A stretch of 6,108 nucleotides of DNA from DAOPXV01 sp035352535 (GTDB lineage: Bacteria > Muiribacteriota > UBA9980): the NCBI GenBank assembly GCA_964545075.1, contig CAZJFS010000222.1, forward strand, positions 1 through 6,108. Direction: 5' to 3'. A program made the position numbers and the translations under genes. Below are positions 1 through 6,108 of this stretch, piece after piece (within the stretch, counting starts at the first letter, position 1; each line of letters starts with the position of its first letter). The notes under the pieces are model-generated. The model was not told the DNA's origin, did no database searches, and worked only from the letters and a program-made list of their open reading frames with translations.

Positions 1-845
1 AGCGCGCCGCTTCCAGAAGCTACTATAAGGCCGCCCCTTTCGGTCGCCTCGATCACGGTCCCTGGATTCACGCCTGAAGCGGTTCCGCCCGGCGCGAGAT
101 CGGCTTCGTGTATCTTTATAAGATTTCCATTATGGAAACAATACGTCGAAGGCCATGGGCAGAGGCCGCGCACCAGATTCTTTATTTTTTCCGCGTCGAA
201 GGCCCAGTCTATATGGCCCATGCTTTTTTCGATCTTTTTATAGTATGTGGCTTCAGCGTGGTTTTGAGGAACGCTCACAGCCTTCCCGTCATCGATAAGA
301 GCAACGGTTTCAGCGAGCATTTCCGCGCCCATAACAGCCAGAGAATCATGCAGCGTGCTCGCGTTATCGGAATCCTTGATCGCAAGCTCCCTTCGAAGAA
401 CGATATCGCCCGCGTCAAGCTCTTTCGCTATATACATTATGCTCACGCCGGTTTTTTTCTCGCCGTTTATAAGCGCCCATTGATAAGGAGCCACGCCTCT
501 ATATTTGGGCAGAAGCGAAGGATGGACATTGATTATTTTTTGAGGATATGCAGCCAAGAGCTTACTTCCTATTATCTTTCCGTAAGCCACGATCGCTATG
601 ATATCGACGCCGAGGCTTTTAAACAATTCCAGATTCTCATCGGTATTTAGTTTTTCAGGCTGAAATACGGGAATCCCCAATTCAAGGGCGCACACTTTCA
701 CGGGCGGAGGAGTCATTTTAAGCGAACGACCGACAGGCTGATCGCAGGTCGTCACCACGCCCACGACCTTATGACCCGGCATGCCCGCGAGAGCTTTTAA
801 CGATGGAACTGAAAAATCGGGAGTCCCCATAAAAAGAATATTCAT
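1..845 (-). CDS. fmt: Methionyl-tRNA formyltransferase, 3' end beyond the window
   Basis: This cytoplasmic enzyme transfers the formyl group of 10-formyl-tetrahydrofolate to Met-tRNAi, giving the fMet-tRNA used in translation initiation. I translated it by hand from the ATG at 845. It stays open for 281 codons and runs off the left edge with no stop. It begins MNILFMGTPDFSVPSL, the usual family start. The catalytic residues fall at the numbering known for E. coli Fmt: Asn106 and His108 in INVHPSLLPKYRG, and Asp144 in ELDAGD. The start of the C-terminal tRNA-binding domain is present, with GHIDW and RGLCPWPSTY (the common form is RALNPWPGAY) at roughly residues 213-240. The family is about 310-320 aa, so some 30-40 residues are missing, cut off by the window edge. 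The start lies 6 nt after the def stop, and the nearest purine-rich ribosome site is weak and lies inside def, so translational coupling to def is likely. Confidence 0.97.
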   Translation of the reverse strand, partial: MNILFMGTPDFSVPSLKALAGMPGHKVVGVVTTCDQPVGRSLKMTPPPVKVCALELGIPVFQPEKLNTDENLELFKSLGVDIIAIVAYGKIIGSKLLAAYPQKIINVHPSLLPKYRGVAPYQWALINGEKKTGVSIMYIAKELDAGDIVLRRELAIKDSDNASTLHDSLAVMGAEMLAETVALIDDGKAVSVPQNHAEATYYKKIEKSMGHIDWAFDAEKIKNLVRGLCPWPSTYCFHNGNLIKIHEADLAPGGTASGVNPGTVIEATERGGLIVASGSGA

Positions 846-851
846 AAAAAC

Positions 852-1355
852 TTATACGACCTTTCCCTTTAAGCCAATTTTCTTGAGTTTTTCAAATATT
901 ATTTTACGGTCTTTTTCGGAAACGCGATCTATGAAAAGGATTCCATCCAGATGATCGTATTCGTGCTGAATGACGCGCGCCTCGAGTTCGCCGGCCTCGC
1001 GTTCAATTCTATAACCATCGAGATCGAATGCGCGGAATTTTATCGATGCCGGACGCACCACGCGAGCGTTTATTTCAGGCACCGAAAGGCAGCCTTCCTC
1101 GTATTCGCAGGTTTCCTCCGAATACGAAATTATTTCCGGGTTTATAAGCGCCATGCCGCCGGCGCCCGCGTCATATACGAACATGCGCAGAGCCATGCCG
1201 ATCTGAGGCGCGGCAAGGCCTACCCCGGGTGCCTTATACATTGTCTGTATCATGTTTTCAGCGAGCGCCGCGTATTTAGAATAGGGCTTTTGACACAAAG
1301 TGGCCTTTCCACGTAGGATTTCGTTATTGCATAAAAAAATCGGAAGAATTGTCAT
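852..1355 (-). CDS. def: Peptide deformylase
   Basis: This metalloenzyme removes the N-formyl group from nascent proteins at the ribosome, undoing the formylation made by fmt, the next gene in the operon. The 167 aa product has all three family motifs intact: GVGLAAPQIG (residues 44-53), EGCLSVP with the metal-ligand Cys89, and HEYDH (131-135), which gives metal ligands His131 and His135 and catalytic Glu132. Length and motifs fit an active bacterial deformylase. The ATG at 1355 is chosen because MTILPI matches the usual N-terminus (MxIxPI). Its ribosome site is poor: AAGGGG lies 14 nt upstream, and an AAGG copy sits almost against the ATG. It follows priA after 40 nt and precedes fmt by 6 nt, the common priA-def-fmt order. 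Confidence 0.97.
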   Translation of the reverse strand: MTILPIFLCNNEILRGKATLCQKPYSKYAALAENMIQTMYKAPGVGLAAPQIGMALRMFVYDAGAGGMALINPEIISYSEETCEYEEGCLSVPEINARVVRPASIKFRAFDLDGYRIEREAGELEARVIQHEYDHLDGILFIDRVSEKDRKIIFEKLKKIGLKGKVV

Positions 1356-1395
1356 ACCTTTAAAAATTACCCCTTCATTAAGTTTTCAGCCATAA

Positions 1396-3648
1396 TCAGT
1401 ATGTATTGTTCGGCGAAACATCGACGTTTATTTTAACATATTGACGTTTATTTGTAAAACTATATTTTTTCAATATTTCTGAAAGCGCCACGCCTCTGGC
1501 TGTTCCTGAGTCCGTAAAAATGAACGCGTTGAACCGGTATATATTTTGACGGCGGGCTATGAGCGCCGGGGCCGGCCCCAGCATCCTGATTAGACCGGCG
1601 TCTCCAGCCACGGCTGAAACTTCCGCGGCGAATTTTTTAGCGGTCTCGAAAGCCAGCGTTTCCTGCGTATGCTCGAATGATATCTTTATCATTTCGCGGA
1701 AAGGGGGATATTCGAGCGAGCGCCGGACCTCTATCTCGTTGGCGTAAAATGATTTGAAATCGCTTGCGGCGGCTGAAGTTATGGCGTAATTATCGGCGTT
1801 GTAGGTCTGAATGACGCATTCGCCTTCGTCCACGCCGCGGCCGGTACGCCCGATAACCTGGCACAAAACCTGGAACGTCTTTTCGGAAGCGAACATATCG
1901 GGCATGTTGAGCGCCGTATCGGCGGAAATTATCCCGACGAGCGTAATATTATGAAAGTCAAGGCCCTTGGCTATCATCTGCGTGCCTATAAGAACGTCTA
2001 TCTTCTTTTTCAAAAAATCGTCGAATATTTTAGAGCTTATGCTCTTGTTCGTAAGGACATCCGAATCGAGCCGAGCGACGCGTGCTTCAGGAAATTTACG
2101 GCGGAATTCCTCTTCGACCTTTTCCGTCCCTACGCCGAAAAACCTTATATAATGGCTATTGCATGACGGGCACAGCATCGGCACTTCACGCGCCTTATTG
2201 CAGTAATGACATAAAAGCCTTGGCGGTTCGGAATGATACGTCATAGAAACGGCGCATTCATCGCATTTTATGACCAGCCCGCACGATCTGCAAAGAACGA
2301 AAGTGCTGTGTCCGCGCCTGTTTAGAAACAGCAGGACCTGCTGCCTGCGCTCAAGCCTGTCCGTTATCTTTTCCTCGAGCAGGAGCGAGAACATCGACTT
2401 GTTCTTGTTCTCGGAAAATTCGCGTCCCATGTCGACTATATGACACCTCGGCATAGGCCTGTTCTCGACGCGTTTTTCAATCCTTATTATACTGCCGGGC
2501 CGCCCGCCGTTTTCGAGCGGATGATAGCTCTCGATCGACGGCGTGGCCGAACCCATAACAAGCGTGCCGTTCGCGAGCTCCATCCGCATCCTGGCGATCT
2601 CGCGCGTATCATAATATATGCCGGATTCCTGCTTATAGGACGAATCGTGCTCCTCGTCGATTATTATGCATCCAAGATCGGGGAACGGCGCGAATATAGC
2701 CGATCGGGCGCCCAGGAGTATCTTGACGTCGCCGCGCGCTATACTGGAATAGATCTTTTGCTTATCCTCTTTTTTTACCAGCGAGTGCCACACCGCCAGT
2801 CCTTCTGGAAACGCCTTCAAAAAGCGATGCTTCAAATGCTCCGTAAGCGCTATTTCCGGCACCAGAACGATGGCGCATAATCCCCTTAAAACGCACAATT
2901 TCAGTATTTCAATATATACCTCGGTTTTTCCCGAACCGGTGACGCCAAACAACAGATTTTCAGAATATTCTTTTTTCAATATATTTTCCGATATTTTTTT
3001 TATGGCTTCTTTCTGCTCATCCGTATAAATTATCTCGCGGCTGTCGGCCAACTCGTAATTAAAGGTTTCCGGCGCGCCATAATTGAAGCTCTTTTTATTG
3101 AAGGATGAAGCGATCAAGCCGGCGGCGGTCAGTTTCGATATATTATTTTTGGAAACGGTATAATCAAGAAGCAGCGTTTTTTCTATTTCCTTCTTCGTCT
3201 GAGCCCCTGAATTATATAAAAATTGGATTATAAGGCGCTCGATCTTCGAAAGGCCGCCGTCCCCAAAGACCTTGAAGACGTCGAGTTTCCTGTTGAAATC
3301 ATAATACCTTTCGACCTCGGTGGCGGAAAAAGCCAGCGCGGGCTGAAAAACCAGCTCCAGCGCGTTTCCAAGCGAGCAGAAATAACGCGCGGCAATTTTT
3401 TCGGCGAGGGCCATAAGCTCTTCAGGAACCGGTTCCGAATCGAAGACGTCGTGCAGCGGCCTCACGAGCGAAGGATCTATATCGCATCCCTCGCCGACGG
3501 CTATAACGTAAGCCGCAACGGGTTCGCTCTGGTTCTTTAAGTTGACGTAAACTAGCTGACCGCGGGAAACCATGCCCGAAAATTTTTCGGGCACGGAATA
3601 TGTGTACAGATTTTCGGACGGAATCGGGAGCGCTACCTGGCAATACAT
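1396..3648 (-). CDS. priA: Primosomal replication restart helicase PriA
   Basis: PriA is a 3'-to-5' superfamily 2 DNA helicase that recognises abandoned replication forks and reloads the replicative helicase. The 750 aa product is full length for the family. In order it shows an N-terminal 3'-end-binding domain (about 1-105), a winged-helix region (about 133-185), Walker A GVTGSGKT (235-242), the DEEH box (331-334), GSATPS (366-371), a zinc region with four Cys pairs (453/456, 462/465, 480/483, 493/496), helicase motif GTQMIAKGLDF (555-565) and motif VI QVIGRTGRG (597-605, usually VAGRAGRG). All eight zinc-ligand cysteines are present. The N-terminal domain lacks a clear PFGRR-like segment, reading VYVNLKNQ instead. 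The ATG directly follows the gmk stop codon in the same frame, so no earlier start is possible. A weak GAGAAG inside gmk lies 10 nt upstream. Confidence 0.98.
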   Translation of the reverse strand: MYCQVALPIPSENLYTYSVPEKFSGMVSRGQLVYVNLKNQSEPVAAYVIAVGEGCDIDPSLVRPLHDVFDSEPVPEELMALAEKIAARYFCSLGNALELVFQPALAFSATEVERYYDFNRKLDVFKVFGDGGLSKIERLIIQFLYNSGAQTKKEIEKTLLLDYTVSKNNISKLTAAGLIASSFNKKSFNYGAPETFNYELADSREIIYTDEQKEAIKKISENILKKEYSENLLFGVTGSGKTEVYIEILKLCVLRGLCAIVLVPEIALTEHLKHRFLKAFPEGLAVWHSLVKKEDKQKIYSSIARGDVKILLGARSAIFAPFPDLGCIIIDEEHDSSYKQESGIYYDTREIARMRMELANGTLVMGSATPSIESYHPLENGGRPGSIIRIEKRVENRPMPRCHIVDMGREFSENKNKSMFSLLLEEKITDRLERRQQVLLFLNRRGHSTFVLCRSCGLVIKCDECAVSMTYHSEPPRLLCHYCNKAREVPMLCPSCNSHYIRFFGVGTEKVEEEFRRKFPEARVARLDSDVLTNKSISSKIFDDFLKKKIDVLIGTQMIAKGLDFHNITLVGIISADTALNMPDMFASEKTFQVLCQVIGRTGRGVDEGECVIQTYNADNYAITSAAASDFKSFYANEIEVRRSLEYPPFREMIKISFEHTQETLAFETAKKFAAEVSAVAGDAGLIRMLGPAPALIARRQNIYRFNAFIFTDSGTARGVALSEILKKYSFTNKRQYVKINVDVSPNNTY

Positions 3649-3664
3649 TTAAGACGGTCTTCTC
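3646..3664 (-). promoter_or_regulatory. gmk stop joined to priA start, with a weak ribosome site inside gmk
   Basis: The gmk TAA (3651-3649) is followed without any gap by the priA ATG (3648-3646), in the same reading frame. The only purine-rich element nearby is GAGAAG (3664-3659), 10 nt before the ATG and inside the last gmk codons. priA translation is therefore likely to depend on ribosomes finishing gmk. Confidence 0.6.
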
Positions 3665-4227
3665 TCGACGAAGGGAAAATGTTTTTCCATGATCTCGGTG
3701 CATTCGTGTATGGCCTTCTGAAGATCTTCGTTTTTGACCACATAGTCATATTGCGCTGATTTTTCGATTTCGGCTATCGCGTTATGGATGCGCCTTTCGA
3801 TGACTTCCGGCGCATCGGTGTGGCGCTTGAAAAGGCGCAGCTTGAGTTCCTCTATGCAGGGCGGGACTATGAACATAAGCACCGCTTCTGGATACTTGCT
3901 CTTTATATTAAGCGCGCCCTTGGTATCGACGTCTAAAAGCATGGCGAGCCCTTTTTCAAATGCGTCGTCGATCTGAGATTTCAGCGTTCCATAATAATTG
4001 TCGTGCACTTTGGCGTATTCTATGAACGCGTCCTCTTTTATAAGGCGCTCGAAATCATCGACCGTCGTGAAAATATACTCGCGCCCGTCCTCCTCGCCAT
4101 ACCTTATTTTACGAGTGGTCATGGATATGGAATATGTTATCCTGCCTTTATATTTTTCCAGTATCGCCTGCGCTATTGAACTTTTTCCGACGCCCGAAGG
4201 GCCCGATATCACAAATATATGGCTCAT
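3649..4227 (-). CDS. gmk: Guanylate kinase
   Basis: Guanylate kinase phosphorylates GMP to GDP with ATP, an essential step in GTP and dGTP supply. The 192 aa product is the usual bacterial length. The P-loop GPSGVGKS is at residues 9-16. The GMP-binding region follows, with SISMTTRK (33-40), Arg42, EEDGREY ending at Tyr51, and Glu70-Tyr71 followed by HDNYYGT (75-81; the common form is HGNYYGT). DVDTKGA (99-105) stands in place of the usual E/D-IDVQGA. The ATG at 4227 is the first possible start: the frame is closed by an upstream TAA at 4261-4263 and holds no other ATG, GTG or TTG between. A hairpin lies between the best ribosome site and the start. The gene lies 43 nt after remA, and its TAA touches the priA ATG. 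Confidence 0.97.
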   Translation of the reverse strand: MSHIFVISGPSGVGKSSIAQAILEKYKGRITYSISMTTRKIRYGEEDGREYIFTTVDDFERLIKEDAFIEYAKVHDNYYGTLKSQIDDAFEKGLAMLLDVDTKGALNIKSKYPEAVLMFIVPPCIEELKLRLFKRHTDAPEVIERRIHNAIAEIEKSAQYDYVVKNEDLQKAIHECTEIMEKHFPFVERRPS

Positions 4228-4256
4228 GGCAAACCGCCGTAGGAACGGCGCCTCAC
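4228..4256 (-). promoter_or_regulatory. Hairpin between a Shine-Dalgarno sequence and the gmk start
   Basis: In the transcript GUGAGG (4256-4251) is followed at once by a perfect 6-bp stem CGCCGU/ACGGCG with a UCCU loop (4250-4235), then 7 nt GUUUGCC and the gmk AUG. The linear distance from GAGG to the AUG is 23 nt, too long for normal initiation. With the stem folded, the effective spacing is about 7 nt. No U-tract follows, so it is not a standard intrinsic terminator. An alternative is that GGCGG at the stem's 3' side serves as a weak ribosome site, which folding would then mask. Confidence 0.45.
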
Positions 4257-4270
4257 TTTCTTAATTTTTA

Positions 4271-4582
4271 TTATTCTTCCGCCGTTTCCTCTTCAGCCGC
4301 TTCGGCTTCAACGCCGGCTTCGCCGCCGAACTTCAATTCCTTATCGAGAAGCCTTCCCGCCGAAGTTTCCGGCTGAACGGCTGAGAGAACGACGTGGTTC
4401 GAATCCGTTATTATTATGGAACGCGTACGCCTTCCGTATGTCGCGTCTATAAGCATCCCGCGTTCGCGCGCGTCTTCCTTAAGCCTTTTCATCGGCGCCG
4501 AGTCAGGACTCACGATAGCGATGATCCTGTTCGCCAGAACGATATTGCCGAACCCGACATTCAATAATTTTATGTTTTCCAT
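4271..4582 (-). CDS. remA: RemA-like DUF370 regulatory protein with an acidic C-terminal tail
   Basis: This belongs to the DUF370/RemA family. In Bacillus subtilis RemA (YlzA) is a small DNA-binding regulator of biofilm matrix and osmoprotection genes; the role here is unknown. The 103 aa product closely follows the family: NVGFGNIVLANR (8-19), IVSPDSAP (23-30), ARERGMLIDATYGRRTR (38-54) and DSNHVVLSAVQPET (60-73). Arg19 and Arg51-Arg52 match the arginines implicated in DNA binding by Bacillus RemA. From about residue 85 the protein carries a Gly/Ala/Glu-rich tail with eight Glu and no basic residue, longer than in B. subtilis RemA (about 87-89 aa). I chose the ATG at 4582 over a TTG at 4585, because GGAGG lies 5 nt before the ATG but only 2 nt before the TTG. 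Position between yicC and gmk is the classic one. Confidence 0.95.
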   Translation of the reverse strand: MENIKLLNVGFGNIVLANRIIAIVSPDSAPMKRLKEDARERGMLIDATYGRRTRSIIITDSNHVVLSAVQPETSAGRLLDKELKFGGEAGVEAEAAEEETAEE

Positions 4583-4587
4583 CAATT

Positions 4588-4592
4588 CCTCC
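4588..4592 (-). promoter_or_regulatory. Shine-Dalgarno sequence of remA
   Basis: GGAGG on the minus strand lies 5 nt before the ATG at 4582. It is the strongest ribosome-binding site in the window and decides the remA start against the TTG at 4585, which would be only 2 nt away. Confidence 0.8.
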
Positions 4593-4603
4593 GAATATAT
4601 TTT

Positions 4604-5500
4604 TTACTGAATATTCTGTACCTGTTCCCTTATTTTTTCTATTTCGGACTTGACCTCTATAGCCACCCGCGTTATGTCCGTGAGACTAGTCTTGTTGGAA
4701 ATGGTAGTTATTTCGCGGAAAAGCTCCTGGCACAAAAAGTCCATCTTTCTTCCGCCGATAGCGTCCTTTTCCTCGCCCTTAAGGAGTTTTTCAAAATACT
4801 TTATATGCGAGCCGAAGCGTTCGATCTCTTCGGATATGTCGGCCCGGTCGGCCATGACGGCCACTTCCTGAAGTATTCTCGAATCGTCGATATCTATATT
4901 TGTCTTTTTGCGGAAGTCGGCTATGCGCTCGATCATTTTATTGAAATATACTTCCTTTACGCCTTTGGCGAGGCCGGCTATGTCCTGTATGAATTTCTTG
5001 AGGAGCTTGAGCCTGTCCGAAATGAATTTAGCGAGCCTTTTCCCTTCTCCCGTCCTGAATTTATTGAGCTCGCGCACTCCATCGGCCACGACGCCCATTA
5101 CGCTTTCCATATCCTCGAAATTATCGTCCTCGACCGGATTTAAAACGCCGCTATGGCGCATAATGACGCTGACGTCGGGTATGTAATTCATATTGAGTAT
5201 CTTCGAAACTTTAAGATAAGCGTCGTGGTAAGATCTCGCCGCGTCGATATCCACGTCGAAAAGTTTTGATTTAAGGGCGCTCGTTCCGCCGTGTTTTATA
5301 GTATAAACGGCTCTTATGCTCCCGCGCTTTATCTCGCTTCTCAGATATTCGGAGATCTCGTGTTCGCAAGCGTCGAGGGCCTTGTCAAGCGCCAGTTTTA
5401 TATCCACGTATTTATGATTAAGCGTCTTTATCTCGAAGGTATGCTCATATCCATTAATATTTTTGGATACTTTCGCGAATCCCGTCATGCTGTATATCAT
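4604..5500 (-). CDS. yicC: YicC/YloC family endoribonuclease-like protein
   Basis: This is a YicC-family protein of 298 aa, a normal length. Family members (YicC in E. coli, YloC in B. subtilis) have been described as metal-dependent endoribonucleases involved in RNA turnover; the substrate here is unknown. The N-terminal YicC_N domain starts MIYSMTGFA and includes TLNHKYVDI (26-34) and KRG (58-60). The C-terminal DUF1732 domain holds ADRADISEE (218-226), a conserved SHI (231-233), GGRKMDFLCQELFRE (249-263) and ends REQVQNIQ, the usual terminus. One departure is that the conserved NTxxSK stretch after the RE pair reads TTISNK (265-270). The ATG at 5500 matches the family N-terminus. Its ribosome site is weak: GGTG lies 7 nt upstream. 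It is 51 nt after the folate enzyme gene and 21 nt before remA. Confidence 0.96.
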   Translation of the reverse strand: MIYSMTGFAKVSKNINGYEHTFEIKTLNHKYVDIKLALDKALDACEHEISEYLRSEIKRGSIRAVYTIKHGGTSALKSKLFDVDIDAARSYHDAYLKVSKILNMNYIPDVSVIMRHSGVLNPVEDDNFEDMESVMGVVADGVRELNKFRTGEGKRLAKFISDRLKLLKKFIQDIAGLAKGVKEVYFNKMIERIADFRKKTNIDIDDSRILQEVAVMADRADISEEIERFGSHIKYFEKLLKGEEKDAIGGRKMDFLCQELFREITTISNKTSLTDITRVAIEVKSEIEKIREQVQNIQ

Positions 5501-5551
5501 TAATCAACACCAAGCCTTTTAAAAATATGTATCGATGTTCCGCCGCCGTTT

Positions 5552-6108
5552 TTAAGACTGAAGGTTGGCCAGCATAACCTTTTTAATTACCTCATGGCCG
5601 TTCTCTATATCCATTTCGAGGACCTTCACCTTCGATATGAAATTCGACTTCACTTCAGGATTGTCCCACGACCCCGCGAGGTTTAATTTAGCCACCGCGA
5701 TGGAGCTGATGGCGCCGGCATACGTGTTAAAAAGTCCCGTTATCGAATCGGAAATAGCTTTTTTATTACCTATTTCAACGAGCCTGTTTATTATCGCCGC
5801 GCTTTTCAAGGCAGTTTCGGCTATCCTTATCGGGACCTCGGTCGATTTTACGGTCGCCTCGAATATAGCCTTTTTCCGCAATTCCTTTTCGGCCTCGGTG
5901 TCCTTTTTCATTTTAAAAGCCGAAATTACCCCGTCATAAGCTTCCTTATCGCGATCCATAAGCGAGAGCGCCTCTTTTTTTATCTCTGAAAGTTCGAGTA
6001 TCATCTTTTGTATATCGTTTTGAACCGAAGCGAATTTCTCCTTGCCGAGCGTAACGTTCGCCATTAAAAGCGCGCAGGCGCAACCAGCCGCCACATTCAT
6101 CGCAGCGA
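5552..6108 (-). CDS. Cyclodeaminase/cyclohydrolase family protein (FTCD_C/FchA-like), 5' end beyond the window
   Basis: The visible 185 codons match the stand-alone formiminotransferase-cyclodeaminase C-terminal domain family, all-helical folate enzymes. Members act either as methenyl-tetrahydrofolate cyclohydrolase (FchA) or as formimino-tetrahydrofolate cyclodeaminase. Recognisable stretches are AAMNVAAGCACALLMANVTL, GKEKF, DRDKEAYDGVISAFKMKKDT, STEVPIRIAE, GNKKAISDS, and the alanine-rich helix before LNLAGSWDN. The frame stays open through GCT GCG upstream of the ATG at 6100 to the window edge. The family normally has about 25-30 more N-terminal residues, including a PGGG folate-binding loop, so the real start lies outside and the ATG at 6100 is internal. 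The choice between FchA and cyclodeaminase is not decidable here. No histidine-degradation gene is visible, and fmt and def lie downstream, so I lean towards a cyclohydrolase role that supplies 10-formyl-tetrahydrofolate. Confidence 0.9.
   Translation of the reverse strand, partial: AAMNVAAGCACALLMANVTLGKEKFASVQNDIQKMILELSEIKKEALSLMDRDKEAYDGVISAFKMKKDTEAEKELRKKAIFEATVKSTEVPIRIAETALKSAAIINRLVEIGNKKAISDSITGLFNTYAGAISSIAVAKLNLAGSWDNPEVKSNFISKVKVLEMDIENGHEVIKKVMLANLQS

Noticed and set aside
108..650. A 180-codon open frame on the plus strand.
   Set aside because: It lies wholly antisense to fmt, which has full family motifs and catalytic residues. The plus-strand translation has no recognisable domain and reflects codon bias on the other strand. 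The same holds for the plus-strand frames at 951-1316, 2440-2880, 4805-5143 and 5565-5939.
1367..1393. An eight-codon mini-ORF (MAENLMKG, then TAA) on the minus strand between priA and def.
   Set aside because: It has no ribosome site of its own, is too short to judge, and could easily arise by chance in a 40-nt AT-rich gap. It could matter only if conserved in relatives as a coupling leader.
3422..3703. A 93-codon minus-strand frame overlapping the gmk/priA junction.
   Set aside because: It is out of frame with both strong genes, rich in Arg/Ser and without any family signature.
4235..4250. The hairpin upstream of gmk as an intrinsic terminator.
   Set aside because: The stem is only 6 bp and is followed by GUUUGCC and a start codon, not a U-tract. 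Termination here would cut gmk, priA, def and fmt from the operon.
5501..5551. The 51-nt gap before yicC as a promoter or terminator.
   Set aside because: It has an AT-rich patch (ATTTTTAAAA on the minus strand) but no clear -35/-10 pair and no stem followed by a U-tract.
6098..6100. The ATG at 6100 as the true start of the folate enzyme.
   Set aside because: The frame remains open to the window edge, the residues before it fit the family helix, and the conserved PGGG loop expected upstream would be lost.

Overview
The window is a compact, co-directional run of seven bacterial housekeeping genes. All are on the minus strand, so transcription runs from right to left. In transcription order they are: a cyclodeaminase/cyclohydrolase-family protein (5' end beyond the right edge), yicC, remA (DUF370), gmk, priA, def and fmt (3' end beyond the left edge). 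The gaps between genes are 51, 21, 43, 0, 40 and 6 nt. No promoter, terminator, tRNA, mobile element, CRISPR array or long repeat is visible. The layout looks like the middle of one operon whose promoter and end lie outside the window.

The core order yicC-remA-gmk-priA-def-fmt is the arrangement familiar from Bacillota, where rpoZ and coaBC normally sit between gmk and priA. Here those two genes are absent and gmk abuts priA. A folate one-carbon enzyme precedes yicC. Base composition is moderate. AUA is the commonest isoleucine codon in fmt (12 of 22 by hand count), which is not typical of well-known model bacteria. A Bacillota-related lineage or an uncultivated candidate phylum that keeps the remA/gmk cluster (for example Omnitrophota- or Elusimicrobiota-like) is possible. 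The sequence alone does not settle this.

The genes fit together as nucleotide supply, replication restart and translation initiation. Gmk makes GDP, and PriA restarts stalled forks. The folate enzyme probably interconverts methenyl- and formyl-tetrahydrofolate. Fmt uses 10-formyl-tetrahydrofolate to formylate Met-tRNAi, and Def removes the formyl group from nascent proteins. YicC is an RNase-family protein and RemA a small DNA-binding regulator.

I found no candidate for a new system. The points worth a second look are small: the gmk stop codon directly joined in frame to the priA start, a hairpin between a Shine-Dalgarno sequence and the gmk start, an altered conserved motif in YicC, and a Glu-rich tail on RemA.
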